Part shown: piece by piece, positions 32,286 through 40,255 of the stretch
How the letters are laid out: each line of letters starts with the position of its first letter
Position numbering within the stretch: the stretch's first letter is position 1
DNA from: a virus
IMG/VR virus record: IMGVR_UViG_3300035016_000004
Span: 1 to 45,203 of that record
DNA: 45,203 nt
Direction: 5' to 3' (one strand)
The notes under the pieces: generated by a model
Told to the model about the DNA's origin: nothing
Seen by the model: only the letters and a program-made list of their open reading frames with translations
Database searches by the model: none
Program-made: the position numbers and the translations under genes

Positions 32286-32340
32286 TGGATTTAAATTCCA
32301 GTTTCAATGCCTGATAATTCCAATTCGGAATTATTTTCCT
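32286..32340. promoter_or_regulatory. Three-operator immunity region between cro-like and cI-like genes
   Basis: Three 15-bp elements follow the pattern TGGA-N7-TCCA: a perfect one at 32286-32300, one with a degenerate left half-site at 32308-32322 (right half TCCA conserved), and one relaxed on both sides at 32326-32340 (GGA-N7-TCC). Their spacing is 22 and 18 bp. A GATAAT at 32313-32318 could be the -10 for the repressor gene. The first element also recurs at 34981. Confidence 0.75.
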
Positions 32341-32345
32341 GACCT

Positions 32346-33062
32346 ATGCTGCTCGCCATGAAATGGTGGGAACGACTTCAGGCTCGGATTGATGAGCTCG
32401 GCTGGAACAAGGCCGAGCTCCACCGGCGCTCGGGCATCTCTTACGACAGCCTCAATAAGTACCTTCGTGGCGAGGTCGACAACCCCCGCGGCAATGTTCT
32501 CGAGATCTTGGCGAAGGCGATCGACAAGACGGCTCTTTGGCTCAAAGAGGGCATCGAGGCGGAAGGAGCAGAGGTCCGACGCATCTCGCGCTCTCCCGGC
32601 ACTGCGCCCGTTGTGGCGATCGTGGAGGCCGGCGCCTGGCGTGAAGTGGATGAGCTGGCGCAGGATGATCCCGAATGGGTCACCGTCCCAGCAGACGACA
32701 AGTTCCCCGACGCAACCCAGCGCGTCTATGACGTCGCCGGCGACAGCATGAATGCACTGCTGCCGCACCCCATCACACCCGGATCGCGTTTGGTCGCTAT
32801 CGACTATGACGAGATCGCCAACCGCTCGCCACTTCGCAGCGGCCTGGTCGTGGTGATCCAGCGCTCGAAGAATGGCGGCCAGGAGCGGGAGCTCTCGGTG
32901 AAGCAGGTCGAGTGGTTCGAGGATCGGATCGAATTTCAGCCGCGATCAACCAACCCCAAGCACAAGCCGATCGTCGTGGAGCATGACAACTGGGAAGACA
33001 ACGGCGTTGAAGTGGCCATCGTCGGACTGGTGAGGGATATCATCCATAGGTTGCCGGGATGA
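32346..33062 (+). CDS. CI-type phage repressor with S24 autopeptidase domain (238 aa)
   Basis: The N-terminal HTH (about 9-62; WNKAELHRRSGISYDSLNKYLRG) is followed by the LexA/CI peptidase domain. The cleavage pair Ala95-Gly96 lies in VEAGAW, the Ser nucleophile is Ser134 in GDSM and the general base is Lys186 in ELSVKQ. It keeps the prophage silent and should self-cleave after DNA damage. It starts at ATG 32346 (ATG 32358 alternative), six bases after the operator region. Leads a coupled rightward group. Confidence 0.93.
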   Translation: MLLAMKWWERLQARIDELGWNKAELHRRSGISYDSLNKYLRGEVDNPRGNVLEILAKAIDKTALWLKEGIEAEGAEVRRISRSPGTAPVVAIVEAGAWREVDELAQDDPEWVTVPADDKFPDATQRVYDVAGDSMNALLPHPITPGSRLVAIDYDEIANRSPLRSGLVVVIQRSKNGGQERELSVKQVEWFEDRIEFQPRSTNPKHKPIVVEHDNWEDNGVEVAIVGLVRDIIHRLPG

Positions 33063-33292
33063 CGCCTGCCCGCTTCAATCAGGCCTTGGAAGCCCTGCAC
33101 TGGTCGACCGAAACGCTGGCTGGGATTCTTGGCTGCGATGAAAGCCTGACCGCGGCATACTCGATGGGGCTGACTGAAGTGCCGATGAAACTGGGTGTGT
33201 GGCTGGAAGTGTTGGCACAGGCTCATGAAGCGGCAGAGCATGGGCGGCCTGTCGGGTTGAAGGGAAAGCCGTATTCGGGAGCGTTGGATTAA
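33059..33292 (+). CDS. Small HTH-like protein coupled to the repressor (77 aa)
   Basis: ATG overlaps the repressor stop as ATGA. FNQALEALHWSTETLAGILGCDESLTAAYSMG reads like a partial HTH, and the second half is helical. It could modulate the repressor or be a second regulator. No family is certain. Confidence 0.65.
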   Translation: MTPARFNQALEALHWSTETLAGILGCDESLTAAYSMGLTEVPMKLGVWLEVLAQAHEAAEHGRPVGLKGKPYSGALD

Positions 33293-33597
33293 TGGCAGAG
33301 AACGCAGACTACACAGCAGATGAAGCTGCAGAAATGGCGTGGGCGAAGCTGCTGGCCGCGAATGCGCCCATAGAATTGACAGCGCGCGAGTTAGATCGGC
33401 TTATTTCGGCCCTATACCGCGTCAACTCTGCCGTATTTCGCAGCAACTCAGCTATTTTTGCGTTGATGTCATCAAATCCAGAGCAGGCGCTCAGTGAGGC
33501 AAAAACCGCTATCAACGAAGCCAACATAGCTTTGGCCAACCTCAATTCCGCCTACAAGGCGCTGAAGCTCCGCTCGGCTGGAGGTGGCGATGAGTAG
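33292..33597 (+). CDS. Helical hypothetical protein (101 aa)
   Basis: Heptad-like helices run through the middle (RLISALYRVNSAVFRSNSAI) and C-terminal half (AKTAINEANIALANLNSAYKAL). The start shares one base with the previous stop. It probably belongs to the repressor transcript expressed in lysogens. Unknown function. Confidence 0.6.
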   Translation: MAENADYTADEAAEMAWAKLLAANAPIELTARELDRLISALYRVNSAVFRSNSAIFALMSSNPEQALSEAKTAINEANIALANLNSAYKALKLRSAGGGDE

Positions 33598-34051
33598 GCC
33601 TTATTTGGTCGTAAGCAACGACGCAGCCGCTGCTGCAAACTCAGCGCCATACGCGCATTCATTTGAGGCGCCGGGCTTGCAATTCGGCGATGGAGGGGGC
33701 AATTCTGGCGGTATGAGCACAGACCTCGACGTACATGGTCGTCTTTCTCGCCTAGAGGGCGGTAACGGAATGCTTCAGCTTTCCGTCGCCGTAGTCTCGG
33801 CTGCACTGCTCGGCGCTATGGCCATTATCGTGGCTGTCCAATTGACCACGGCGTCCAAAGTCGACGCTCTCGCCAGCAAAGTGGACGCACTGCCCGGCGA
33901 AATCCGCAGCGAGCTCACTGAGGTAATCAGAACAGTGTCCACTGCCGTGTCGGCAGGCAACTCTCGTTCTGAACCTGTTGTCGTGGTGCTCCCCGCACAA
34001 GGTGAGCAGGAAATCCCCGAGCGTCCGGCCACCGCCGCCCCATCTGAATAG
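33590..34051 (+). CDS. Bitopic membrane protein of the lysogenic transcript (153 aa)
   Basis: ATG 33590, with GGAGG six bases away, overlaps the previous stop. A Gly/Ser-rich cytosolic part is followed by one transmembrane segment (about 63-86), a Val/Asp/Ala-rich heptad pattern (SKVDALASKVDALPG) and a Pro-rich end. Topology suggests a membrane-anchored coiled coil with its C-terminus in the periplasm. Being co-expressed with CI, it may act in superinfection exclusion (inference). Confidence 0.65.
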   Translation: MSRPYLVVSNDAAAAANSAPYAHSFEAPGLQFGDGGGNSGGMSTDLDVHGRLSRLEGGNGMLQLSVAVVSAALLGAMAIIVAVQLTTASKVDALASKVDALPGEIRSELTEVIRTVSTAVSAGNSRSEPVVVVLPAQGEQEIPERPATAAPSE

Positions 34052-34068
34052 ATTCTCGGCCTCCTCTC

Positions 34069-34326
34069 CTACCCCATCTCCGGCACGTCACCATGCCTTG
34101 CCAGGATCACCGGATCATCAAAATCCCCGGTATCGGCATCGCCAGTTCGTGAGAATGCGATGACGGCGTGACGCGTGGTGGCGATCTGTTGCGCCAAGCG
34201 CAGGCAGTGTTCCTTGTCCCGCGCAATCCTGGGCTCATCCGCCTGCACCGCCCTGCCCTTCTTGCGATAGCCCTGCACCACGTAGTGGGTGTTTGACCCG
34301 TCGATCATCAGATTTCCGACTTGCAT
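34069..34326 (-). CDS. Small minus-strand protein (85 aa)
   Basis: AGGAGA lies six bases before ATG 34326. The protein is a compact alpha/beta chain (MQVGNLMIDGSNTHYVVQGY). It ends 18 bp after the plus-strand membrane-protein gene ends, a convergent boundary. Together with the next two genes it forms a short leftward group from the 34.9 kb promoter region. Confidence 0.65.
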   Translation of the reverse strand: MQVGNLMIDGSNTHYVVQGYRKKGRAVQADEPRIARDKEHCLRLAQQIATTRHAVIAFSRTGDADTGDFDDPVILARHGDVPEMG

Positions 34327-34336
34327 GTGTATTCTC

Positions 34337-34651
34337 CTAGTGGGTTGTGGCGCCGGCCGGGTCGAACGACCGCAGCACGTTCCGGATTTCCGGAATGACC
34401 GTCGGGTCCAAATGGCACATGATCGTCGAATCTGGATGCGCAACCGCCTCCTCCGGATCCGGCATTCTGTTCATGATCGGGATAATGCCGAAGTCCTCTT
34501 CGTCAGCGAACGGGCCATACGGCTCAATGCGAAAGCGGTAGAGCGGGAAGTGCCCTTCGAGGAATGATCGCAGCTGCGGCTCTGCCCATTCGATGGCTTT
34601 GCCCATGCCGGCCGGCGCGATGACGATAAATTCGCTGACATCATGCTGCAC
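34337..34651 (-). CDS. Hypothetical protein (104 aa)
   Basis: GTG 34651 has GGGAGG six bases upstream and overlaps the 3' end of the zinc-ribbon gene. The product has an EFIVIAPAGMGKAIEWAEPQL beginning, like a small alpha/beta fold, and ends with Pro/Asp-rich turns. No family recognised. Confidence 0.6.
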   Translation of the reverse strand: MQHDVSEFIVIAPAGMGKAIEWAEPQLRSFLEGHFPLYRFRIEPYGPFADEEDFGIIPIMNRMPDPEEAVAHPDSTIMCHLDPTVIPEIRNVLRSFDPAGATTH

Positions 34652-34865
34652 GGGTAGCCTCCCGGATCTTAAAGGCCACGATCGACGCATAAGGCGCCTC
34701 GCAGCTCGGACAGCCGAACTTCATGTCACGCACCTCTGGGAATTCCATCAGCTCGTCTCCGTCTGCTGGAGTCCCTGCCCCAGCTGGTAGCGTCACTGTC
34801 TGCTGATAAAGCTTGGCGCAGCCGCCGCAGCGGACGTGAAGCAATACCGATGATCCGTCACACAT
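34641..34865 (-). CDS. Small zinc-ribbon protein (74 aa)
   Basis: CGGC and CPSC knuckles (near residues 13-16 and 52-55) surround a beta region, a simple zinc ribbon. GGAGG five bases before ATG. First gene of the leftward group, divergent from the controlled rightward promoter at 34964. Probably binds nucleic acid or protein. Confidence 0.7.
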   Translation of the reverse strand: MCDGSSVLLHVRCGGCAKLYQQTVTLPAGAGTPADGDELMEFPEVRDMKFGCPSCEAPYASIVAFKIREATRAA

Positions 34866-34941
34866 AACCGCCTCCGGTTTGTTCTCGTTACGTTCTCATT
34901 AAGGATTGGGATGCGCCGAGAGTCGAGTCGGAATCGCTGGT

Positions 34942-34956
34942 TGGAAGATAATTCCA
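34942..34956. promoter_or_regulatory. Distal operator copy upstream of right-hand promoter
   Basis: TGGAAGATAATTCCA has the same TGGA-N7-TCCA dyad as the immunity operators. It lies 22 bp upstream of the -35 box of the rightward promoter and between it and the minus-strand zinc-ribbon gene, so a repressor bound here could control both directions. Confidence 0.6.
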
Positions 34957-34963
34957 TTTCCTG

Positions 34964-34992
34964 TTGACAGCGGCACATATTGGATTTAAATT
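34964..34992 (+). promoter_or_regulatory. Sigma-70-like promoter overlapped by repressor operator
   Basis: TTGACA at 34964-34969, a 17-bp spacer and TAAATT at 34987-34992. The operator dyad at 34981-34995 covers the -10 box, so repressor binding should block it. It should fire the rightward early genes beginning at 35041 after induction. Confidence 0.75.
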
Positions 34993-34995
34993 CCA
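34981..34995. promoter_or_regulatory. Operator overlapping the early promoter -10
   Basis: TGGATTTAAATTCCA is identical to the 15 bp at 32286-32300; over 19 bp the two differ at one base. It covers the -10 of the promoter at 34964-34992. This is direct evidence that the immunity repressor also controls the genes to the right, 2.7 kb from its own gene. Confidence 0.8.
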
Positions 34996-35040
34996 GTCCA
35001 TCAGATCAGCGAGGCGAGCGCCTCTATGGAGGATGGAAAA

Positions 35041-35255
35041 TGAACGCCAAGACCATTCGCGACGCACTGAACTACGAAGCCCGGAACAATCTGACCGGCA
35101 ATGCCGCGTTCGCTCTACTGGGTTTCGCCAGTGTCGCCACCGACGCTGAACTCGTTCGCTTCGCACAGCTAATCGACAATGCCGTCGACGGCAGCGAGCG
35201 CATGATTGCACCTCCCATGGACAGCGCTGAAATCGCTCGCGCCAACGCCGATTGA
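35041..35255 (+). CDS. First early gene, hypothetical (71 aa)
   Basis: GGAGG seven bases before ATG. The product (MNAKTIRDALNYEARNNLTG, ending IARANAD) is helical with no recognised motif. The first gene of the early rightward transcript is often a regulator or host-takeover protein, but nothing in the sequence proves this. A small inverted repeat follows in the 60-bp gap to the next gene. Confidence 0.65.
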
Positions 35256-35314
35256 TCCCTCATCAGCCAGCCTCCGCAGTGGGGCTGGTCAATGAAGGAT
35301 CAGGAGATTTCGAG

Positions 35315-35617
35315 ATGATCAGCAAAGACACCGCGACCGATATTGCCCTTACCTATCGCGAGATCGAAGTAGGCGAAAAGCTGCTCGAAGAGATCGTCGA
35401 GACGATGAGCCGGCGCGAGGTGCCAGACGTTCGCGATGCATTTGGCCGGCGGCGGCATGGCCTGGAGCTTGGCATCCCCACCAGCGACAACGCCAAGCGC
35501 ATGTTCGATGTGCCGTGGAACCTCGCCAAGCCCATCATCGAGGCTCACATCGCCAGCAAGAAGGCGATGCTTTCCGCACTGACCGAGAAAGCGCGCGGCG
35601 AGATCGAAGCCGCTTGA
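35315..35617 (+). CDS. Early hypothetical protein (100 aa)
   Basis: AGGAG upstream of ATG 35315. Helical N-terminus with a KLLEEIVETMSRREVPDVRDAF stretch, then a GLELGIPTSDNAKR middle and an Ala/Lys-rich helical end. The pattern is typical of small phage regulators in Rhizobiales, but the family is unknown. Confidence 0.65.
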   Translation: MISKDTATDIALTYREIEVGEKLLEEIVETMSRREVPDVRDAFGRRRHGLELGIPTSDNAKRMFDVPWNLAKPIIEAHIASKKAMLSALTEKARGEIEAA

Positions 35618-35669
35618 CCCCTCACCCCCAGGGACGGCGGGCCTGTGCTGCAAAGCCCAGGAGCGGACA

Positions 35670-36041
35670 ATGCACCCGCCGATTTCTTCCATGATCGACC
35701 AGTACGAACAGGCTGCTCAGCAGATGCTCATAGACCAGCTCGAGGCGGTATCGCCCAGCCTGGCGACATGGGCCTTCGCAGAGTTTGATGCTGGGACTTC
35801 TGCCCGGTCGATCGAAGCAATGCTTTTCCGTTCCAGCGGCTGCGCAACTCGGCTGAGAGATGTCGCTACTGGCCTGGCATCTGCCGTTCAGTTCGATGAC
35901 ACCGGGGCAATGGTCGCTGGTCACCTGCAGGGCGGCAATGGCGGGCTGCTCTCTCGCGAGACCATACACAAGGCCGGTCTCGTTCAACTCACCCTCAACG
36001 ATATCAAGAAGCTGCTGCCAGACGGCAGCAAGAAAGGCTGA
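35670..36041 (+). CDS. Early hypothetical protein (123 aa)
   Basis: AGGAG seven bases before ATG. Mostly helical, with a C-terminal TLNDIKKLLPDG motif. No family recognised. It begins a dense run of small genes with single-base or 4-bp overlaps that lasts to 39.1 kb. Confidence 0.65.
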   Translation: MHPPISSMIDQYEQAAQQMLIDQLEAVSPSLATWAFAEFDAGTSARSIEAMLFRSSGCATRLRDVATGLASAVQFDDTGAMVAGHLQGGNGGLLSRETIHKAGLVQLTLNDIKKLLPDGSKKG

Positions 36042-36044
36042 CCC

Positions 36045-36323
36045 ATGGCTCGCACTGCTGGACTTCGTGTCGACGGACAGGGCTGGAAAAGCTCGTTCTA
36101 TCCTCGCCCTGCCAAGCCATCTGTCGGACCCATACCGACGCCAGAGGAGGCAGCGGAGCGCAACCGCAAGACCGATGAGCTCATAGCCCGGATATTCCAG
36201 GAGAATGGCGTGGCGGTCGACAACGAGAACGACGCCACCCGCAAGCTCAAGGACCGAGAGGCGCGTGCCTCCGTCGAAGGCGATACCGACCTGAACCATG
36301 ACAATGTGGAGGGGGCGGAATGA
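36045..36323 (+). CDS. Early hypothetical protein (92 aa)
   Basis: Starts three bases after the upstream stop. A polar, helical protein with two charged stretches (PTPEEAAERNRKTDELIARI and TRKLKDREARASVEGD). Unknown function. Confidence 0.6.
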   Translation: MARTAGLRVDGQGWKSSFYPRPAKPSVGPIPTPEEAAERNRKTDELIARIFQENGVAVDNENDATRKLKDREARASVEGDTDLNHDNVEGAE

Positions 36324-36547
36324 TGCGCCAGCGCGATCAGAAATCCATGCAGGACCAGTGCGACGACTTCAATGCCCGCTATTCGGTCGGGGACAAGATC
36401 AAGTTCTGGACCGGCCCGCGCGAGGGCAACCCTACGCATGAGGGCGTGATCCGATTTCCGGCCAGCGTCATGGGCGGGCATACACCCTGCGTCTGGGTTG
36501 CTGGCGCCGGCAGCATCGCCCTGTCGCATTTCGGTGGACCAGCATGA
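36320..36547 (+). CDS. Early hypothetical protein (75 aa)
   Basis: ATG overlaps the previous stop as ATGA. The middle DKIKFWTGPREGNPTHEGVI resembles a small SH3-like or beta-barrel DNA-binding segment with two aromatics. One Cys in the C-terminal half. Unknown function. Confidence 0.6.
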   Translation: MMRQRDQKSMQDQCDDFNARYSVGDKIKFWTGPREGNPTHEGVIRFPASVMGGHTPCVWVAGAGSIALSHFGGPA

Positions 36548-36648
36548 ACCTCACCCTCAACACCACCATCATCCTTACCTTTGCAGCGCTGATGACTGTT
36601 GGCGGCTACTGGTGGCGGTTCGATGCTCCGATATGGGGAGCGTTCTGA
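36544..36648 (+). CDS. Single-TM micropeptide (34 aa)
   Basis: ATGA overlap with the previous gene, and its TGA directly abuts the next ATG. One hydrophobic segment (about 5-22) and a Trp-rich end (YWWRFDAPIWGAF). Coding is inferred from the coupled slot and transmembrane-like composition. Unknown role. Confidence 0.5.
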   Translation: MNLTLNTTIILTFAALMTVGGYWWRFDAPIWGAF

Positions 36649-36921
36649 ATGGACAGCCCCTTTGCCGATCGGCCCGAGCGGCCGCCATCGACTTCCAGCG
36701 CTGTGTACGGGCTCAAGATATCGAGCGACGTCAATGTCCCCGATGGCACCCAGGTTTGGATGCAGGGTCGTGAGGTCGTCGACGTAACCACGGACGACCG
36801 AGCCAAGTTCTTTGCCATGTTCGGCCTGATGCGCATTCCGACGCTGCATGCCGATGGCGTCCTGCTGTCCGTCGCCGATTTCGCGAGCTTCAAAGCCTCA
36901 GCAAAGGATGCTTGGCCATGA
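36649..36921 (+). CDS. Early hypothetical protein (90 aa)
   Basis: Immediately follows the micropeptide. A mixed protein with a VYGLKISSDVNVPDGTQVWMQG beta region and a C-terminal helix. No recognised motif. Its TGA overlaps the next ATG. Confidence 0.6.
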   Translation: MDSPFADRPERPPSTSSAVYGLKISSDVNVPDGTQVWMQGREVVDVTTDDRAKFFAMFGLMRIPTLHADGVLLSVADFASFKASAKDAWP

Positions 36922-37061
36922 CCTCCGTCCTTACCACCAAGTTCACCTGCGACCACAAGGGCAACTGGACTGAGGTTCCTGTGATCCTGACTCGTTCTGG
37001 AAATGGATGGGTGGAGAGTGCTCCGCCGACACTGCCGATTGTCCGAAAGGAAGCAGCATGA
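36918..37061 (+). CDS. Small hypothetical protein before C5-methyltransferase (47 aa)
   Basis: ATGA overlaps on both sides. Sequence MTSVLTTKFTCDHKGNWTEV has one Cys-x-His pair and beta character. It may be a short accessory of the methyltransferase that follows. Confidence 0.55.
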   Translation: MTSVLTTKFTCDHKGNWTEVPVILTRSGNGWVESAPPTLPIVRKEAA

Positions 37062-38902
37062 ACGCTCAGCTTCCTCCATCCTTCTGGCAACTCGACCAGG
37101 CCGGGCCCGACGACATCGAACTGATCGTTGACAGCTTCGCCGGTGGCGGTGGGGCATCCACTGGCATCGAAATGGCCCTTGGCCGCTCGCCTGACTACGC
37201 CATCAACCACGATGCCGAAGCCCTGGCGCTGCACGCCGCGAACCATCCCGACACGGTCCACCTCAGCAAGAACATCTACAAGGTCGACCCGATGGACGTG
37301 GTGGGCCGCCGCAAGGTGGGGCTGCTGTGGGCATCGCCGGACTGCAAGCACTTTTCCAAGGCCAAGGGCGGCGCACCGGTGAAGCGCGAGATCCGCGACC
37401 TGGCGTGGACGGTGGTGCTGTGGGCGGAGCGCGTGCGTCCGCGCGTGATCATCCTGGAGAATGTCGAGGAATTCCAGACCTGGGGGCCGCTGATCGAGAC
37501 GCCCAAGGGCATCTTCCCCTGCCCAGACCGCAAGGGCGAGACGTTCAAGGAATGGATCGGCGCGCTCAAGAAGCACGGCTACAAGGTCGAGTGGAAGGAA
37601 CTGCGCGCCTGCGACTATGGCGCCCCAACGACGCGCAAGCGGCTGTTCCTGATCGCCCGCTGCGACAACCAGAAAATCGTCTGGCCTGCGCCGACGCACG
37701 GCGCAGGCCGGCTGCCCTACCACACCGCCGCCAGCCATGTGATCGATTGGTCGATTCCGTGCCCATCGATATTCGACACGTCCGAAGAGATCATGGCCAA
37801 GCATGGCGTCCGTGCCATCCGTCCGCTGGCCGAAAACACGATGGCCCGTATCGCCAAGGGCGTGAAGCGGTACGTGCTCGACGCGGCCAAGCCGTTCATC
37901 ATCAAATTCCAGACTGGCGCTGTCGGCTCCGACGTAGACGCCCCGCTGCCAACCGTCACTGCCAACAGCTTTATAAAGCGCCCGGGCGGGGCCGCGCCGC
38001 TCGGCGTTGTCATGCCTCACCTGATGACCATGCGGAACGCCGGCAAGCCCCATAACGAGGCTGACAAACCCACCCATACCGTCACGGCGGGCGGCGCTGG
38101 CCTTTCCCTGGTCGCCCCGGTCCTCTCGTCCGCCCAGCATGGCGGTTCGCACCGTTCGGCCGACGAGCCGCACCGGACCATTGCCGCCAGCGACAAGGAC
38201 CAGAACCAGATTATCGCCGCCACGATGGTGCAGACGGGCTACGGCGAACGGCCAGGGCAGGAGCCCCGGGCCCTGGATATCGGCAAGCCGCTGGGCACGG
38301 TTGTAGCCGGTGGGGCGAAGCATGCCGTCGTCTCCGCCTTCCTCGCCCAGCACAATACAATGCCCGGCGGCGGTATTCATGCCGGCCATCATGCCGACGA
38401 GCCGGTCTCGGCCGTCACAGCAACGGGCAGCCAGCAGACTGTTGTCTCCGCCGGCCTGATGAACATGAAGGGCAGCGACCGACGCATGACCAGCGTCGAG
38501 GAGCCAAACCCGACTGTTACCGCCGACGGCACTCACCAGGCCGAGGTCCGCGCCTTCCTGATGAAATACTATGGCGTCGACCAGGATCCCCGTATCGAGG
38601 AACCACTGTCGACGGTCACCACCAAGGACCGTTTCGGCATCGTCACGGTCGAAGGCGAGCCATACCAGATCGTGGACATCGGCATGCGAATGCTGACCCC
38701 GCGCGAGTTGTTCAAGGCCCAGGGCTTCCCCGCCGATTACGAGATTGAAACGGGCGTCTTTGCCGATGGCGAGCGGCGGCAGCTGACCCGCACGGCGCAG
38801 GTCCGCATGTGCGGCAACAGCGTCTGCCCGCCCATCGCTGCCGCCCTGGTGCGCGCAAATTGCGCGGACATGGCCGTTCAGATGGAAGAGGCAGCAGCAT
38901 GA
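37058..38902 (+). CDS. C5-cytosine DNA methyltransferase with repeat-rich C-terminus (614 aa)
   Basis: Motif I FAGGGGASTG (27-36) binds S-adenosylmethionine; the catalytic Cys96 lies in SPDCKHFS (a variant of the usual P-C-Q/F-S motif, as in several phage enzymes); ENV is at 134-136 and RKRLFLIAR is motif VIII. From about residue 300 the chain repeats a P-x-x-T-V-T-A-like unit at least five times (target-recognition region), then a final RELFKAQGFPADYEI motif. No restriction partner is adjacent. It starts at ATG 37058, coupled to the gene upstream. Protection from host restriction is likely. Confidence 0.92.
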   Translation: MNAQLPPSFWQLDQAGPDDIELIVDSFAGGGGASTGIEMALGRSPDYAINHDAEALALHAANHPDTVHLSKNIYKVDPMDVVGRRKVGLLWASPDCKHFSKAKGGAPVKREIRDLAWTVVLWAERVRPRVIILENVEEFQTWGPLIETPKGIFPCPDRKGETFKEWIGALKKHGYKVEWKELRACDYGAPTTRKRLFLIARCDNQKIVWPAPTHGAGRLPYHTAASHVIDWSIPCPSIFDTSEEIMAKHGVRAIRPLAENTMARIAKGVKRYVLDAAKPFIIKFQTGAVGSDVDAPLPTVTANSFIKRPGGAAPLGVVMPHLMTMRNAGKPHNEADKPTHTVTAGGAGLSLVAPVLSSAQHGGSHRSADEPHRTIAASDKDQNQIIAATMVQTGYGERPGQEPRALDIGKPLGTVVAGGAKHAVVSAFLAQHNTMPGGGIHAGHHADEPVSAVTATGSQQTVVSAGLMNMKGSDRRMTSVEEPNPTVTADGTHQAEVRAFLMKYYGVDQDPRIEEPLSTVTTKDRFGIVTVEGEPYQIVDIGMRMLTPRELFKAQGFPADYEIETGVFADGERRQLTRTAQVRMCGNSVCPPIAAALVRANCADMAVQMEEAAA

Positions 38903-39114
38903 AGAAGCTCACCGACCAAGACCGTCATCTCCTCCAAAGAGTATCAGCAGCAGGAGGATCTCATTGCTTCCGCCAGGAGGACAATATCCCAGCAGCTGGA
39001 CATAAGGCTCTGAGGGGATTGGCTGGGCGTGGGTATCTGACCGTTGAGGCTACCGATGATGGGCCGCTGGTGACGCTCACCGCTCAGGGTCGGGCGGAGG
39101 TGGATCATGGCTGA
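38899..39114 (+). CDS. Small winged-helix-like protein (71 aa)
   Basis: Overlaps the methyltransferase stop as ATGA. DQDRHLLQRVSAAGGSHCF, then HKALRGLAGRGYLTVEATDD looks like a two-helix plus wing fold. Possibly a DNA-binding protein. Its last 8 bp overlap the DUF4326 gene. Confidence 0.6.
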   Translation: MKKLTDQDRHLLQRVSAAGGSHCFRQEDNIPAAGHKALRGLAGRGYLTVEATDDGPLVTLTAQGRAEVDHG

Positions 39115-39481
39115 GCGAATCCAGCTATCCCGCCGCAAGGGTTGGCGCATGCCGGCCAACACCGTGAAGGTCAGCCGCCCCGGCAAGTTCGGCAATCCCT
39201 TCCCCGTCAAGAAAGCCACATCCACCACGATGGGCGTGACCTCTGATGTTTGGATTGTCGGAACTTGGGAAGGCCCTGCCCTCTGGATCAAGCACTCAGA
39301 AGCCGAAGCCATAGAATTGGCGGTCAAGGCCTATCGCGCTTGGATCACCCATCCTGCGCAGTCGGCGCTTTTGGCCGGCGCTCAACTCGAATTGCGCGGC
39401 CAGGATCTCGCCTGCTGGTGCAAGCCCGGCCAGCCCTGCCATGCTGATGTGCTGCTGGAGCTTGCCAATGCCCCGGCATAA
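39107..39481 (+). CDS. DUF4326 domain protein (124 aa)
   Basis: IQLSRRKGWRMPANTVKVSRP, GKFGNPF and LACWCKPGQPCHADVLLELAN match the DUF4326 family, found in many phages and bacteria and of unknown activity. The three conserved cysteines C102, C104 and C110 sit in the C-terminal motif and could bind a metal. It is coupled to both neighbours. Confidence 0.88.
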   Translation: MAERIQLSRRKGWRMPANTVKVSRPGKFGNPFPVKKATSTTMGVTSDVWIVGTWEGPALWIKHSEAEAIELAVKAYRAWITHPAQSALLAGAQLELRGQDLACWCKPGQPCHADVLLELANAPA

Positions 39482-39869
39482 CTTCTCGGACAAGGTAAAG
39501 CGCCTGGCTAGGGAGCGCTCAGGCGGCTTCTGTGAGGCCATGGGCGAAGTCTACGGGCTTCCGGTCGGTCAGCGCTGCAATGCCGCCATGGACGGCAAGC
39601 GCGTCGAGATAGACCACTACCCGTTGCCAGCCACGGACGAAGGCAGCGACACGCTGGAGAATGCGGTCGCCTGTTGCACCGACTGCCATGGCTTCAAGAC
39701 CCGCACCTATGACGTTCCGATGCAGGCCAAGAGCAAGCGTGTCGCTACCCGCCATCTCGGACTATCGCAACCAGGCTCCCTGCCCGGCGCCAGGGTCAAA
39801 TACTCACGCGCTCGGGGCGTCTTCTACGATCGCCTTACCGGCGAAACCCTCGAGGATCACCAGCCATGA
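39468..39869 (+). CDS. HNH endonuclease (133 aa)
   Basis: GGAG precedes ATG 39468, which lies inside the end of the DUF4326 gene. HNH core: EIDHYPLPATDEGSDTLENAVACCTDCHGFK, with a preceding Cys (CNAAMD) and a long basic C-terminus. The first ligand set is unusual. It could be a homing nuclease or a phage recombination nuclease. Confidence 0.82.
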   Translation: MPRHNFSDKVKRLARERSGGFCEAMGEVYGLPVGQRCNAAMDGKRVEIDHYPLPATDEGSDTLENAVACCTDCHGFKTRTYDVPMQAKSKRVATRHLGLSQPGSLPGARVKYSRARGVFYDRLTGETLEDHQP

Positions 39870-40255
39870 CAGCCGTAATGACCACACTGACTGACCTGCT
39901 GGAGCGGGTGAAGGCGGCGACGGGGCCGGATCGGGAATTGGATCACGCCCTATGGTTGCACTTCGATGAAACGGCAAAGGCCAAACATGACGCGGGGCGC
40001 ATCCCGCTGCCGTGGACGTGGTGCCTGACCAGTTCCGTAGATGACGCCCTTGCTCTGGTGGAGCGGTTGCTGCCGGGTACGGCTAGTGAACGAACTTCGT
40101 GGCGCAACCACTATCGTTGCACTCTCATCGAGACTGACGAAAAGGGCTGGCACAACGGCGGGAAGCATTTCCGGGTTGATGCATCAAGCGAAGCATCGGA
40201 GCCCCTCGCCATCATCGCCGCCCTTCTCCAAGCACTCACCCAGGAGCCGAAATGA
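39866..40255 (+). CDS. Hypothetical protein (129 aa)
   Basis: ATGA overlaps both neighbours. LTDLLERVKAATGPDRELDHALWL and WTSSVDDALALVERLLPG type segments, with a conserved Trp in the middle, are common in proteins of Rhizobiales phages; the activity is unknown. Sits one gene upstream of the DpdA-like module. Confidence 0.7.
   Translation: MTAVMTTLTDLLERVKAATGPDRELDHALWLHFDETAKAKHDAGRIPLPWTWCLTSSVDDALALVERLLPGTASERTSWRNHYRCTLIETDEKGWHNGGKHFRVDASSEASEPLAIIAALLQALTQEPK

Noticed and set aside
36890-38536. 548-codon minus-strand open frame
   Set aside because: It is antisense to the C5-methyltransferase, whose motifs are complete in the plus direction. The antisense product has no recognisable domain.
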